The notes beneath the pieces are model-generated. The model saw only the letters and a program-made list of their open reading frames with translations. It was not told the origin of the DNA and searched no databases. Shown here one piece after another: positions 45,973 to 55,100 of a stretch of DNA of 64,000 nucleotides. The stretch lies in the NCBI GenBank assembly GCA_964494205.1, contig CAZBRD010000006.1, positions 1 to 64,000 of the forward strand, given 5' to 3'. The DNA is from JBBTCX01 sp964494205 (GTDB lineage Bacteria > Planctomycetota > Phycisphaerae > UBA1845). How positions within the stretch are numbered: position 1 is the first letter of the stretch; each line of letters begins with the position of its first letter. The translations under genes and the position numbers were made by a program.

Positions 45973-46269
45973 ATGCTCCAGTGCAAGGATTGCGAGTTCT
46001 ACCGACGATCGGCTGACGGCTCGCCGCGTCTGCTTTGTGACCCTTACTCAACGATCAAAGAGCCCGAATGCCTTGGCAAGTGGCAGCTTTATCAACTGCA
46101 GATCATCTCGCGATCGCACCAGGCCACACTCGACATGTATCGCGATCTTGCTCCGATTCAGGAGCGCATGTTCAAACACATGGAGCGCGAACTCGACGAG
46201 GCCGATGAATCCGATAAGTGGAAGATAGACGATGACGACGAAGACGACCCATTCAATCCGCGACAATAG
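45973..46269 (+). CDS. Small acidic hypothetical protein with N-terminal CxxC
   Basis: A 98-residue protein starting at ATG 45973 with CGGAG upstream. Four N-terminal cysteines (LQCKDCEFYRR, RLLCDP, EPECLGKW) could bind a metal. A helical middle with Gln, Arg and Met follows, and then a strongly acidic tail (WKIDDDDEDDPF). No known family was recognised. It is likely cytosolic and compact. The next gene on the strand begins 76 bases later. Confidence 0.65.
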   Translation: MLQCKDCEFYRRSADGSPRLLCDPYSTIKEPECLGKWQLYQLQIISRSHQATLDMYRDLAPIQERMFKHMERELDEADESDKWKIDDDDEDDPFNPRQ

Positions 46270-46345
46270 ACTCATGATGTGGTCGTCACGCTGATTGATG
46301 TTCTTGATGCACGACTGCTGATGCTTGCGAAACCAAGGGGGGTTC

Positions 46346-46810
46346 ATGCTCCTAAAGATCGCGGCCCTACTCGCCTTCATCGCGCTGCCGTTCAGCGCGA
46401 GCTTCTGGTACCGAAGCCACAACGCCGCCTCGCAGCATCGATACGACCTCACGCTTTACAAATCGGTTTGGGTTTACCTGAAAGACGGCCTGTGCGGTTT
46501 TGAAGTTCTTTCAATGCCGCGCAAGGTAGCCTCGCGCGGAGAGTTTCATTCCTCACTTGGTTATGACCCGCTCGCCAAGCGCGGCTCACTCGAACTGCAT
46601 TCGTTCAAACATGGCCCCTATCACACGACGTGGATCGTCTTCCCGCTTTGGGTGCCCAATGCAGGTTTCGTCCTTGCGTGCCTGATTCCCATTATCAACG
46701 GCCCCACCCGGCGATGGTGGCGACACCACAAAGGCTGCTGCACGGAATGTGGATACAACCTGACGGGCAATCGGTCGCATCGATGCCCGGAGTGTGGGAG
46801 TCATTTTTAA
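46346..46810 (+). CDS. Membrane protein with C-terminal zinc ribbon (copy 1)
   Basis: A 154-residue protein from ATG 46346, placed after AAGGGGGG. It has an N-terminal hydrophobic segment (about 3-21), an extracytoplasmic beta-rich region, a second membrane segment (about 96-116) and a C-terminal zinc ribbon CTECGYNLTGN...RCPECGSHF with four Cys ligands. This tail is a recurrent planctomycete feature whose function is unknown. The gene at 46877 encodes a diverged relative with the same layout. Confidence 0.75.
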   Translation: MLLKIAALLAFIALPFSASFWYRSHNAASQHRYDLTLYKSVWVYLKDGLCGFEVLSMPRKVASRGEFHSSLGYDPLAKRGSLELHSFKHGPYHTTWIVFPLWVPNAGFVLACLIPIINGPTRRWWRHHKGCCTECGYNLTGNRSHRCPECGSHF

Positions 46811-46876
46811 CGCAATTCGTGCACGGTCGGCTGAAAATCATGAATCCGCAAGCCGTGAGCGCTGTACAAGTTTGCG

Positions 46877-47536
46877 ATGGCGGGCCAGTACGAATATACG
46901 AGCAGCGGTCCAAGTTTTGCGGTGCGGGTTTTTCGCGAGTTATTTGCACCGGCAAATGCAAAGGACGCGAAGCGGCCAATTCGGCGAGTCATCCGTAAGA
47001 GTATCTACTGTACGCTTGCAATCGCTGCTTCGACATTTTCGTTGGTTTGGTGTAGTGCTATTGTATCACCTACCCTTTTGGAACTAACGTCAGTCGACAT
47101 CAGTGACATTCACATGACGGGCGTCTTCAAGAACCCAATAGTCAGTTCAATTGAATCAATCGCCGTCATTCCTGATAGGCGCATCGCTCGGTGGTTCGTT
47201 TTTGCGCAGGCATACGGCCCTACAAGAGAAAGCTCGTATTCGTTTCAATTTGCCGGCCTAAAGCTAGAATTTCATGCGTCTGAGCCTTGGCATTGCGTAA
47301 TCGCTCCTCGTAGCACCTGGCAATCTAAAGAGCTCTCTCAAATGATTTTCTACGCTACGATCCCTTTTTGGATGCCTGTTGCAGTTTTCGGAACTCCACC
47401 GATGCTCGCATTTGTGTTAGGCCCCTTTCGACGTGCCCTACGTGGCAAACCCGGCCATTGTCGAAAATGCGGTTACTGCCTGACGGGACTTGTTGAACAT
47501 CGATGCCCGGAATGCGGAACGGGTTTTTCAAACTAG
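46877..47536 (+). CDS. Membrane protein with C-terminal zinc ribbon (copy 2)
   Basis: A 219-residue protein with a basic cytosolic N-terminus, a membrane segment (about 42-64), an extracytoplasmic region, a second membrane segment (about 160-182) and the zinc ribbon CRKCGYCLTGLVEHRCPECGTGF, split by the ligands Cys-x2-Cys and Cys-x2-Cys. The organisation matches the preceding gene, suggesting tandem duplication and divergence. GC content is lower than in neighbouring genes. The start at 46877 is uncertain because several Met codons occur near it. Confidence 0.7.
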   Translation: MAGQYEYTSSGPSFAVRVFRELFAPANAKDAKRPIRRVIRKSIYCTLAIAASTFSLVWCSAIVSPTLLELTSVDISDIHMTGVFKNPIVSSIESIAVIPDRRIARWFVFAQAYGPTRESSYSFQFAGLKLEFHASEPWHCVIAPRSTWQSKELSQMIFYATIPFWMPVAVFGTPPMLAFVLGPFRRALRGKPGHCRKCGYCLTGLVEHRCPECGTGFSN

Positions 47537-47602
47537 AAGACCGAGCAGACCTGCCCGACATGGGTACAAGGTGTCGCACGCTGGCACTGGCATTTCACGA
47601 AT

Positions 47603-47675
47603 GCGCCCGGCAGGATTTGAACCTGCGACCCCCGGTTTAGGAAACCGGTGCTCTATCCAACTGAGCTACGAGCGC
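47603..47675 (-). tRNA. tRNA-Arg (anticodon CCT)
   Basis: Cloverleaf read on the minus strand: acceptor arms GCGCTCG and CGGGCGC (one G-T pair), D-arm with AGCTCAGTTGGATAGAGC, anticodon stem CCGGT/ACCGG with loop TTCCTAA giving CCT (reads AGG), and a T-arm with GGTTCAAATCC. The 3' CCA is not encoded. It is 73 nt long. Confidence 0.95.
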
Positions 47676-47834
47676 GACGGCATCTTTCGAGTCGAAAAGA
47701 TGCAGGTAATCGTCGTCTAAGACACGGATGATGTTACCATCGAATGGCGCGAAGTCCCAGCCGATGAGCGCTTGCCTCGGCCTTGCGAAAGCAAACACAA
47801 AACTACGTCGCTGCATAGTCGAGCGCTTACGAAC

Positions 47835-47860
47835 CACGGCCAAGCTGCGGCTTGACCGTG
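47835..47860. repeat. Palindrome CACGGCCAAGC/GCTTGACCGTG (copy)
   Basis: The two 11-base arms enclose TGCG and are followed by CCACCC. The same sequence occurs at 59756-59781, and in reverse orientation within the carboxyltransferase gene at 7957-7982. The rest of the 284-base gap between the tRNA and the CstA gene shows no gene. Confidence 0.8.
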
Positions 47861-47960
47861 CCACCCGTTGTGAACCAACTGCTTCGGATCGTTCGCGCGT
47901 CCTGCGCGATTGACACGCCTTCGGTCGCGCATTCTACTCATCGCGGCTGGATTGATTGAA

Positions 47961-49751
47961 ATGAATGTCGCTTTTCTGCTGATTCCCGCGTTCATCCTCT
48001 ACGCAGTGGCGCACCGTTTCTATGCGCCGTTTCTGGCGAGACTTCTCGGCGAGGACAACTCGCGGCCTACGCCCGCGACGATCATCAATGACGGCGTCGA
48101 CTACGTGCCGACGCGGCCGCACGTGCTCTTCGCCCACCATTTTTCCGCGATCGCCGCCGCCGGGCCGATCCTCGGGCCAACGATGGCTGTGCTGTACGGC
48201 TATGTTCCCGCGTTTCTGTGGGTGGTGTTTGGTGCGATTTTCATCGGTGCCGTGCATGACTACGTTGCACTCTTCGTCTCGATGCGCGAGGGCGGCAAGA
48301 GCATCGCCCAGATCGCCCGCAAGACGATAGGAAAACCGGCCTTCATCTTTTTCGCGCTGTTCATCGTCTTCAACCTCGTCGTCGTCAACGCGGTGTTCAT
48401 CAAGACCACGGCCACTTCGCTGACTTCGATGCGATTCCCGGAAGAGCTTGGTCTGCCGAACGATCAGACGATTTTTCGAATGGGCATCGATCATGAAGAT
48501 GGCCAGACGAAAGCCGTTGTCGGCGGCATCGCATCGACCTCTGCGATCGCGCTCACGGTGATCGCGCCGCTTCTCGGCTTCCTCATCATCAAACGCAAGT
48601 TCAGCGAGGCCTATGGCTATCCCATCGCGACGATCTTGTGCATTGCATCCGTGCTGATCGGCTTCGCATATCCGGTTTCGTTTCCTGAGATCGACCTCGG
48701 CTGGATCAAGATGGATCGCAACCAGGTGTGGGTTGTGCTGATCAGCCTCTACGTGTGGTTCGCGGCGGCGGCACCGGTGTGGCTGATCCTGCAACCGCGC
48801 GAGTTTGTCTCTGTGCAGTTCTTGTATCTGGGCATCATTGTGCTTGTAGCTGCGCTGATCGGTTCGAGCATCAAGGGAATTCCGATTCAAGCGCCAGCGG
48901 CTGACATTGCACACGGCGAACTTCACAAAGGGTCGTTGTGGCCTTCGCTCTTTGTGACGATCGCCTGCGGCGCGGTGTCAGGCTTCCACGGTCTCGTGGC
49001 GTCGGGAACCACGTCCAAACAAATCTCTCGCGAATCACACGCGAAGCACGTCGGCTATCTCGGCATGTTGGGTGAATCTGCCCTCGCGCTGTGCGTGACA
49101 CTGACGATCGCCGTCGGGATTTCGTTTGCCGAATACAATTCGTTTCTGGTGAAGCCAGTCGGCGCGCCGGTCAGTTGGACCGACAAACCCGTGCTCGCGT
49201 TTTCGGTGGCTGTTGCGGGGATTTGCGAAAAGGGTCTCGGAATTCCGCTGTGGATGGGCGTGGTGTTTGGACTGCTCATGGTGGAAGGGTTCGTGCTCGA
49301 TACGCTGGATGTTTCGATTCGTTTGAATCGATATCTGCTCGAAGAAATTTGGGCCGACGTTTTCAAAGTGGTCCCTGGAATCCTCAAGAATTATTGGTTC
49401 AATTCGGGGCTGGCTGTGATCCTCATGATGGTCCTTGCGTTCAGCAATACAGCACACTTCCTTTGGCCGATCTTCGGCACCGGCAACCAACTGCTGGCGT
49501 CTCTCAGCCTGTTCACGATGGCGCTATGGCTACATAAGCAAGGGCGTCGCTGCTGGTTTGTCTTCATTCCGGCGGTGCTGGTGAGCGTTACAACTTTCGC
49601 CTCGCTCATCTATTTGCTGACCAACATATATTGGCCGAAGCGGAACTATTTGCTCACCACGGTTGACTTGATCTATCTGGCGCTGGCGTTGGGGTTTGGG
49701 GCGCTGGTAGTCAGAGCATGGTTTTTGTTCAAGCGAACCGCTAGGAACTAA
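47961..49751 (+). CDS. Carbon starvation protein CstA family transporter
   Basis: Polytopic membrane protein of about 596 residues. The start is put at ATG 47961, just before the first membrane helix; a TTG at 47910 in frame is an alternative. Family features are RPTPATIINDGVDYVPT and PHVLFAHHFSAIAAAGPILGP, split here as HVLFAHHFSAIAAAG, then GAVHDYVALFVSMREGG, CGAVSGFHGLVASGTTSKQI and FGTGNQLLASLSL, with some 15 helices in total. CstA/BtsT proteins import pyruvate or peptides during starvation. It stands alone downstream of a tRNA. Gene symbol left blank because CstA and BtsT cannot be told apart here. Confidence 0.92.
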   Translation: MNVAFLLIPAFILYAVAHRFYAPFLARLLGEDNSRPTPATIINDGVDYVPTRPHVLFAHHFSAIAAAGPILGPTMAVLYGYVPAFLWVVFGAIFIGAVHDYVALFVSMREGGKSIAQIARKTIGKPAFIFFALFIVFNLVVVNAVFIKTTATSLTSMRFPEELGLPNDQTIFRMGIDHEDGQTKAVVGGIASTSAIALTVIAPLLGFLIIKRKFSEAYGYPIATILCIASVLIGFAYPVSFPEIDLGWIKMDRNQVWVVLISLYVWFAAAAPVWLILQPREFVSVQFLYLGIIVLVAALIGSSIKGIPIQAPAADIAHGELHKGSLWPSLFVTIACGAVSGFHGLVASGTTSKQISRESHAKHVGYLGMLGESALALCVTLTIAVGISFAEYNSFLVKPVGAPVSWTDKPVLAFSVAVAGICEKGLGIPLWMGVVFGLLMVEGFVLDTLDVSIRLNRYLLEEIWADVFKVVPGILKNYWFNSGLAVILMMVLAFSNTAHFLWPIFGTGNQLLASLSLFTMALWLHKQGRRCWFVFIPAVLVSVTTFASLIYLLTNIYWPKRNYLLTTVDLIYLALALGFGALVVRAWFLFKRTARN

Positions 49752-49844
49752 TGCGCAGAAAGTGTTTTTTATGAGCTTGTCACTGATGAACATTCGTCGC
49801 CTTGAATGGTCGTAATGACTATTGGCACACGTGGAGTTGCGCGT

Positions 49845-50099
49845 ATGAATACAAATCTGTCAGCCCAGCAATATCTCGATCGCGATTTTCTGGAAATCCG
49901 TTGCCGATTGATCGACATCGCCGCTGCCATGGACCGCATTGGCCGTGCTTCCGGTGCGGAGAGCGTTGTTCGCGATGATCGTGCCGGCAAAATCATGGAC
50001 GCCTTGCGTTTGCTCGTCGATGGCCAACCGGACCGCGCGGCGCGCGTACAGATGTTGTTTTCGGATGCGTATGAGGCGGCTTGGACGCGTCCCCGTTGA
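49845..50099 (+). CDS. Small hypothetical protein
   Basis: An 84-residue soluble helical protein from ATG 49845 (GTGGAG upstream). It begins LSAQQYLDRDFLEIRCRLIDIAAAMDRI, given here in two parts: LSAQQYLDRDFLEIR and LIDIAAAMDRI. It contains a DDRAGKIMDALRLL helix. No known motif. It is likely co-transcribed with the zinc-ribbon gene 16 bases downstream. A role cannot be assigned. Confidence 0.6.
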   Translation: MNTNLSAQQYLDRDFLEIRCRLIDIAAAMDRIGRASGAESVVRDDRAGKIMDALRLLVDGQPDRAARVQMLFSDAYEAAWTRPR

Positions 50100-50115
50100 G
50101 TGAAGGAGCAGCTTC

Positions 50116-50322
50116 ATGAACCCCATGCATTGCCCGCGATGTGATATGGCCCTGAAGTTTGTCGGAACCAAGAGTTTTCACGAAGGAACACGCTATGGTT
50201 TCCTAGGAGAACTTGGCGAGCTATTCGTCAACCGCGAGAAGTTCGACGTTTACGTGTGCGAGCGCTGCGGCCGGGTTGAACTGTTCGTCGACGGCATCGG
50301 CGAAGAGTTCAGACCACATTAG
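50116..50322 (+). CDS. Small zinc-ribbon protein
   Basis: A 68-residue protein with two Cys pairs, CPRC (residues 6-9) and CERC (48-51), forming a zinc-ribbon-like fold typical of small uncharacterised nucleic-acid or protein binding proteins. The middle FLGELGELFVNREKFDVYVC resembles DUF-type zinc ribbons with a conserved Phe/Leu-rich loop. GAAGGAG lies 8 bases before the ATG. It follows the 84-residue hypothetical gene directly. Confidence 0.75.
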   Translation: MNPMHCPRCDMALKFVGTKSFHEGTRYGFLGELGELFVNREKFDVYVCERCGRVELFVDGIGEEFRPH

Positions 50323-50353
50323 CGCAAAGCGCGGCCCGTTATAGGTCGAGAAA

Positions 50354-50533
50354 TTACGCGCCTGCGACCAGCAACCGCTCCTCGATGCTCAGCAGCTTGT
50401 CCTGAATCCGCTCCAGCGCCAGGCGATAGTCTCGCGCTTCGGTGCGGTGGATTTCGATGCCGAGCTGTTTGAGACGCATCTCGATCACGTCCTTCAACAC
50501 CTGGATCTCGTCGCTCTTCAGTTCAATGGTCAT
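50354..50533 (-). CDS. Small helical hypothetical protein
   Basis: A 59-residue protein starting at ATG 50533, which has a strong GGAGGTG upstream on the minus strand, so the longer frame to 50632 is rejected. The whole chain is charged and helical (KSDEIQVLKDVIEMRLKQLG, IQDKLLSIEERLL), probably a coiled coil. No family was recognised. It is convergent with the zinc-ribbon gene. Confidence 0.65.
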   Translation of the reverse strand: MTIELKSDEIQVLKDVIEMRLKQLGIEIHRTEARDYRLALERIQDKLLSIEERLLVAGA

Positions 50534-50752
50534 AGGGCACCTCCGATCGTATATCGCGTCAACCAACGGCCACTTCAGCAGCCAAACTGCCTGCGTCCCT
50601 CGGTAGAATTCTATGCACGTTCCGTGCCGCAATTAGACGTTGGAAACGTTGAAATGGAGATGGAATGCCCGTATTGTCGCCCTAACCAAGGCAAAAAATA
50701 GTGCGATCCAGCTTCGAATTTCAACGAGCACTCGCACTTCATCAATCCTGAG

Positions 50753-51016
50753 GTGTGTTGCTTGAATCAAAAGAAACTCTATCAATCGCTGCTTTTGGGT
50801 TCTAGAAGTGTACGCTTCAGCGAATTTGTGCGACTTGTTGAGTCCTTCGGATTTCGGCTCTCGAGAATTTCGGGAAGCCACCACATTTTTGTTCATCCCG
50901 ATGTCCGAGAATTGCTAAACCTTCAGAAAGTCGGCGGGAAAGTCAAGCCTTATCAAATTCAGCAGTGGCTTCGGTTGGTCGAACGGTATAATTTGTCGAT
51001 GGAGAATGGAGCATGA
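50753..51016 (+). CDS. hicA: HicA-type mRNA interferase toxin
   Basis: About 87 residues with FVRLVESFGFRLSRISGSHHIFVHPD, shown here as VRLVESFGF and SGSHHIFVHPD. The dsRNA-binding-like HicA fold uses the Gly-Ser-His-His element with its catalytic His. The toxin cleaves mRNA during stress and is held inactive by HicB. The start is uncertain (GTG 50753 or a later TTG). The stop overlaps the ATG of the HicB-like gene by four bases, the classic toxin-antitoxin arrangement. Confidence 0.87.
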   Translation: MCCLNQKKLYQSLLLGSRSVRFSEFVRLVESFGFRLSRISGSHHIFVHPDVRELLNLQKVGGKVKPYQIQQWLRLVERYNLSMENGA

Positions 51017-51234
51017 CCGACTACCACATCAATATTTTCTACAGCAAACCCGATCGCGGGTACATCGCTGATATTCCCGACCTTGAGGCGTGTTCTGCGT
51101 TCGGTCGGACGCCGGAAGAGGCGCTTCGCGAAGTCAAGCGCGCGAAAGCGGCCTGGCTGCGGGCTGCTAGAAAAGAGAAAAAATCTATCCCCAAGCCAAG
51201 GTATAAACCGGCCATCTATCAAGCCAGCGCATAG
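51013..51234 (+). CDS. hicB: HicB-like antitoxin
   Basis: A 73-residue protein of the HicB/UPF0150 fold: YSKPDRGYIADIPDLEACSAFGRTPEEALREV, shown here as DRGYIADIPDL and FGRTPEEALREV. This beta-beta-alpha-beta fold blocks the HicA active site. A C-terminal DNA-binding domain is absent, so autoregulation, if any, must use another route. Its ATG overlaps the toxin stop, giving translational coupling. Confidence 0.87.
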   Translation: MTDYHINIFYSKPDRGYIADIPDLEACSAFGRTPEEALREVKRAKAAWLRAARKEKKSIPKPRYKPAIYQASA

Positions 51235-51266
51235 CAACTCCGCAGTGCGTGAGCTATCATTCCTGA

Positions 51267-52085
51267 ATGAACTACATCGACCCGCATATCCACATGGTTT
51301 CCCGCATTACCGATGATTACGTTCGTCTTGCGCGGGCGGGGTGTGTGGCTGTTTCGGAGCCGGCGTTCTGGGCGGGGTTCGATCGCGGGTCTGCTGCTGC
51401 GTTTCGCGATTACTTCCGTCAGCTCACTGAGTTCGAGCCAAAGCGGGCTGCACAGTTCGGCATCCACCATTTCTCTTGGTTGTGCATCAACGCGAAAGAA
51501 GCTGAGAACGTCTCGCTGTCGCGCGAGGTCATCTCGATCATCCCTGAGTTTCTCAACAAACCGGGCGTGCTGGGCATCGGCGAGATAGGGCTAAACAAGA
51601 ACACGAAGAACGAGTGCACCGTGTTTCTTGAACACGTCGATCTCGCGATGAAGACCGACGAGCTGATCCTCGTGCACACGCCGCACCTGGTGGACAAGTA
51701 CAAAGGCACGCGAATGATCATCGACATGCTCAAGGGCGACTCGCGGATCAAGCCTGAGCGCGTGCTGATCGATCACGTCGAGGAACACACCATCAAGCTG
51801 GCGCTCGATGCGGGTTTCTGGGTCGGCATGACGATGTACCCGATCACGAAATGCACGCCGGAACGCGCGGTCGACATGGTCGAGCTTTATGGCCCGGGGC
51901 GCATTCTGGTCAACAGCGCCGGCGACTGGGGGCCCAGCAATCCGATGAACGTTCCCGACTTTATCCGCACCATGCGGGCACGCGGACACAACGACGCTGA
52001 GATTCAGCGGGTGGTCTATGACAGCCCGGTGGCGTTCTTTTCGCAGTCGAAAGGGTTCAATCTGAAGCCGCAGACGGCGAATTAG
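51267..52085 (+). CDS. TatD-family metal-dependent hydrolase
   Basis: A 272-residue amidohydrolase-fold protein. The metal-binding HxH is His7/His9 (DPHIHM). It also has GIGEIGLNKN (Glu ligand), LVHTPH (His), DHVEEHT (His) and a late Asp in NSAGDWGPS. This set is that of TatD-like DNases or hydrolases; the substrate is unknown. It lies 32 bases after hicB but is unrelated in function. The C-terminal half (FIRTMRARGHNDAEIQRVVYD) is a typical TatD-like ending. Confidence 0.85.
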   Translation: MNYIDPHIHMVSRITDDYVRLARAGCVAVSEPAFWAGFDRGSAAAFRDYFRQLTEFEPKRAAQFGIHHFSWLCINAKEAENVSLSREVISIIPEFLNKPGVLGIGEIGLNKNTKNECTVFLEHVDLAMKTDELILVHTPHLVDKYKGTRMIIDMLKGDSRIKPERVLIDHVEEHTIKLALDAGFWVGMTMYPITKCTPERAVDMVELYGPGRILVNSAGDWGPSNPMNVPDFIRTMRARGHNDAEIQRVVYDSPVAFFSQSKGFNLKPQTAN

Positions 52086-52167
52086 CCGGCTAAGTGCTAA
52101 TGCGAATGCATTAACCCACGCTTTTCCTTGCCCATTTCACTCCCGGTTGATATCTTGCGTTATGGGG

Positions 52168-52193
52168 CCAAGTCGCTTCCTCGGGCGACTTGG
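52168..52193. repeat. Hairpin directly before the giant YVTN gene start
   Basis: Perfect 9-base arms CCAAGTCGC (52168-52176) and GCGACTTGG (52185-52193) end one base before the ATG at 52195. If the ATG at 52195 is used, this hairpin would cover its ribosome-binding region; starts at TTG 52147 or ATG 52162 would translate through it. Confidence 0.6.
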
Positions 52194-52194
52194 G

Positions 52195-55100
52195 ATGCGA
52201 TTCAAGGATCCCACGCACAACAAGAAACCGTCTTTGGGAGAAGCCACGTTGAAGCATTGTGGTCAAGCTAGTCTGTCGCTCCTTGTGGCCATGGCGACAC
52301 TTTTCGTCGCGCTGGGGTCAGCCCTCGCCTTCGGCGACGAGACCGACCGCGCGCGAACTCATCAGCCCCGTTTGCTGCCGCAGGGTCTCACCGGACATCC
52401 GGGTGAGCACTTGATCCCGCGAAACAATGCGCCGCCCGCCGGGGTGGCCGGCAACGACACAGGTTTGCCGGATGATCACCAATATGTGCCCGTCGCGCCG
52501 ATCGTTCATTCCAACTATGTGAACTTTGAAAGCCCGCCGGTGATGCCTTTGGCGCTCAGCTCGGACGGGCAGCGACTGTTCATTACAAACACTCCGAACA
52601 ACAGCCTCGTTGTGATGAACACGTCACCTGATCTATCGAAGGTCGCCGAGATTCCGGTTGGCCTCGACCCCGTGGCTGTGGCGGTTCAGCCGGGTACGAA
52701 TAATCAACTCGTCTGGGTCGTCAACCACATTTCAGACAACGTGAATATCGTGGATGTTTCGACCAACGATGTTGTCGGCGTGATTGAAGTCGGCGATGAA
52801 CCGGTGAACATTCTCTTTGATTCAACCGGTGCATATGCGTTCGTCATCATTCAGGGCAGTCGAGTCCTTCAGACTTATGAAATGGACCCGATGAATCTTG
52901 AGCGCGGCAACGTCGTGGTCATCGACACAGCCACCCGATCAATTGTCAGCACGACGTTTCTCGATATGCATCTTCCACGTGCGGCTGTCTACGATGCGAC
53001 CAACCAGCGATTGATCGTTGCGGCCCTGAGTTCCGGTAACAACACAACAGTCGTCGGGCAACCGTTTTCGCTGCATTTGGATGCGCCCATGACCCCTGTG
53101 TTCGATTTGTGCCAGGTGGACTGCGAGTGCGAATGCGCACATGGCACTTCGCTTGAGCGGTTGCGCGATTTCAGCCTGACTGCCGCGTTGTTTACATCGT
53201 CAACCGATCTCGGCCCGGTCTATCCCGATCCGCATGATGATCCGCTTTTCCCGATGCCGACGCCGCTGATCCAACGAATCATTCCCGATATGGGTCGACC
53301 CAGCACGTGGCGAACGCTCGTCGAATTGCTGGCGGATGAGAACGGCGACCCCGATCCGGCGGTTGTGGCCCTGTTCGCGAGTGAGTTCAACGTGACCAAT
53401 GGGTATGAGGCCATCTACGACATTGTTCACGATTCGTTCGACACGGTGGATCACGATCTTGTCGTGCTCGACGTGAGCAATCCTGCGAATTCACCGAGTC
53501 TACCCATCGTCGAATATGTCGAAAACGTCGGCACGACGCTGACCGGGTTGGCTATTCACCCGACTTCCGGCGACGTCTACGTCACCAACATGGAGCCGCG
53601 AAACCTGGTTCGTCACGAGCCCGCACTCAACGGCCACATAGTCGATCATGAAATTCGAACAGTGTCATGGATTGGCACCGGCATGGCGACGGTCTCGTCA
53701 GTTGACTTGCATGCGTCGGACCCGAACTTCAACGATACCAGCGCGGTCAACGCGACGGCGCGTGGCATTTCGTTGGCGCAGCCTGTTGCTCTGGCGATCA
53801 ATGCTGACGGATCGAACGTCTTCACCGCCGCCCTTGGCACAGACCGCGTCGGCGCGTTGGATAGCTCGACCGGCGAAGTGATCAGTCGTGTGGATGTGGG
53901 AGGCGGACCGCGAGGTCTTGCCTTCAATGCAGCCTCGAATCGTCTTTACGTACTCAACCGCACAGACCTTTCCATTTCAGCGATCGACGCATCCAACCCG
54001 GCGAATTTGATCGTGCTTGAAACGAAGTCTCTGTTCAATCCGGAGCCGACCCCGATTAAGGACGGACGCCGATTCCTGTACAGCGCCAAGTTTTCCAACA
54101 ATTTCGGCTCGTCTTGCGCAACGTGCCACATAGACGGCCACACCGATCACGAGGTTTGGGACCTTGGCGACCCGGCAGGCGATTTGCAGGTGTCCTCGCC
54201 AAACATGAACGACTTCTTAACCGGCGAGCCGAAACCAAACCACCCGATCAAGGGGCCCATGATGACGCAGACACTTCGCGGGCTGTCGGGCCACAGCTTT
54301 TATCATTGGCGGGGAGATCGTCCGGAGTTGTCTTCATTCAACCCCGCGTTTGAGAAACTTTTGGGTGGTTCGCAACTTAGCGCAGCGGATATGGATCTGT
54401 TCGCCTCGTTCCTGCGTTCCATCGAATATCCCCCGAACCCATATTTCAACAGGGATAACTCGTTTAAGGATCCACAGCGAGCGCTTCCGGGGGTTGATGA
54501 ATTCGTCGCAAGCTGCGGCGGTTGCCACACAATCGCCAACGATGGGGCCATGTTTGTCGCCGACATGGAAGAAGACGGCGGCGTGTTCCTCGACAACTCT
54601 GCCTTGTTTGCGCAATTGCAGGAAGTTCAACAATTCCGCGGAACTTACGCGAAATTCGATGCCGATCGTTACACCGGATTTGGTTTGTTGCACGACGGTC
54701 GGCAGGATCGACGGGCCTTTGGCCATCCGTTGCTGTCATTCATCGATGATTTGTTCGCAGGTGTACCACTGGATGCTCGCGACAACATTGTTTCGTACCT
54801 GACGGCCTTCCCAACCAACGTCATGTCCGTTGTTGGTTGGCAGGTGCGATTGTCCGGCAGCGACCTGGAATCGTCTGGTGGAAATCCGCCGGCTGTTCAG
54901 GATATCCTGTCGATGGTCGCCCAATTCGCGAAATCGCCATCTCACGCTGACGTGATAGCCAAGGGTCGAATCGGCGGCGCGTCGCGGTCATTCCTTGTCA
55001 CCAGCGCCGCGCCGGAAGTCTCTCTTGAATCGGATCTGGAGACTAGTCTGTCGTTGAACGACTTGATGCAATCAATGGAGGGTAACGACTACTTGGTGTT

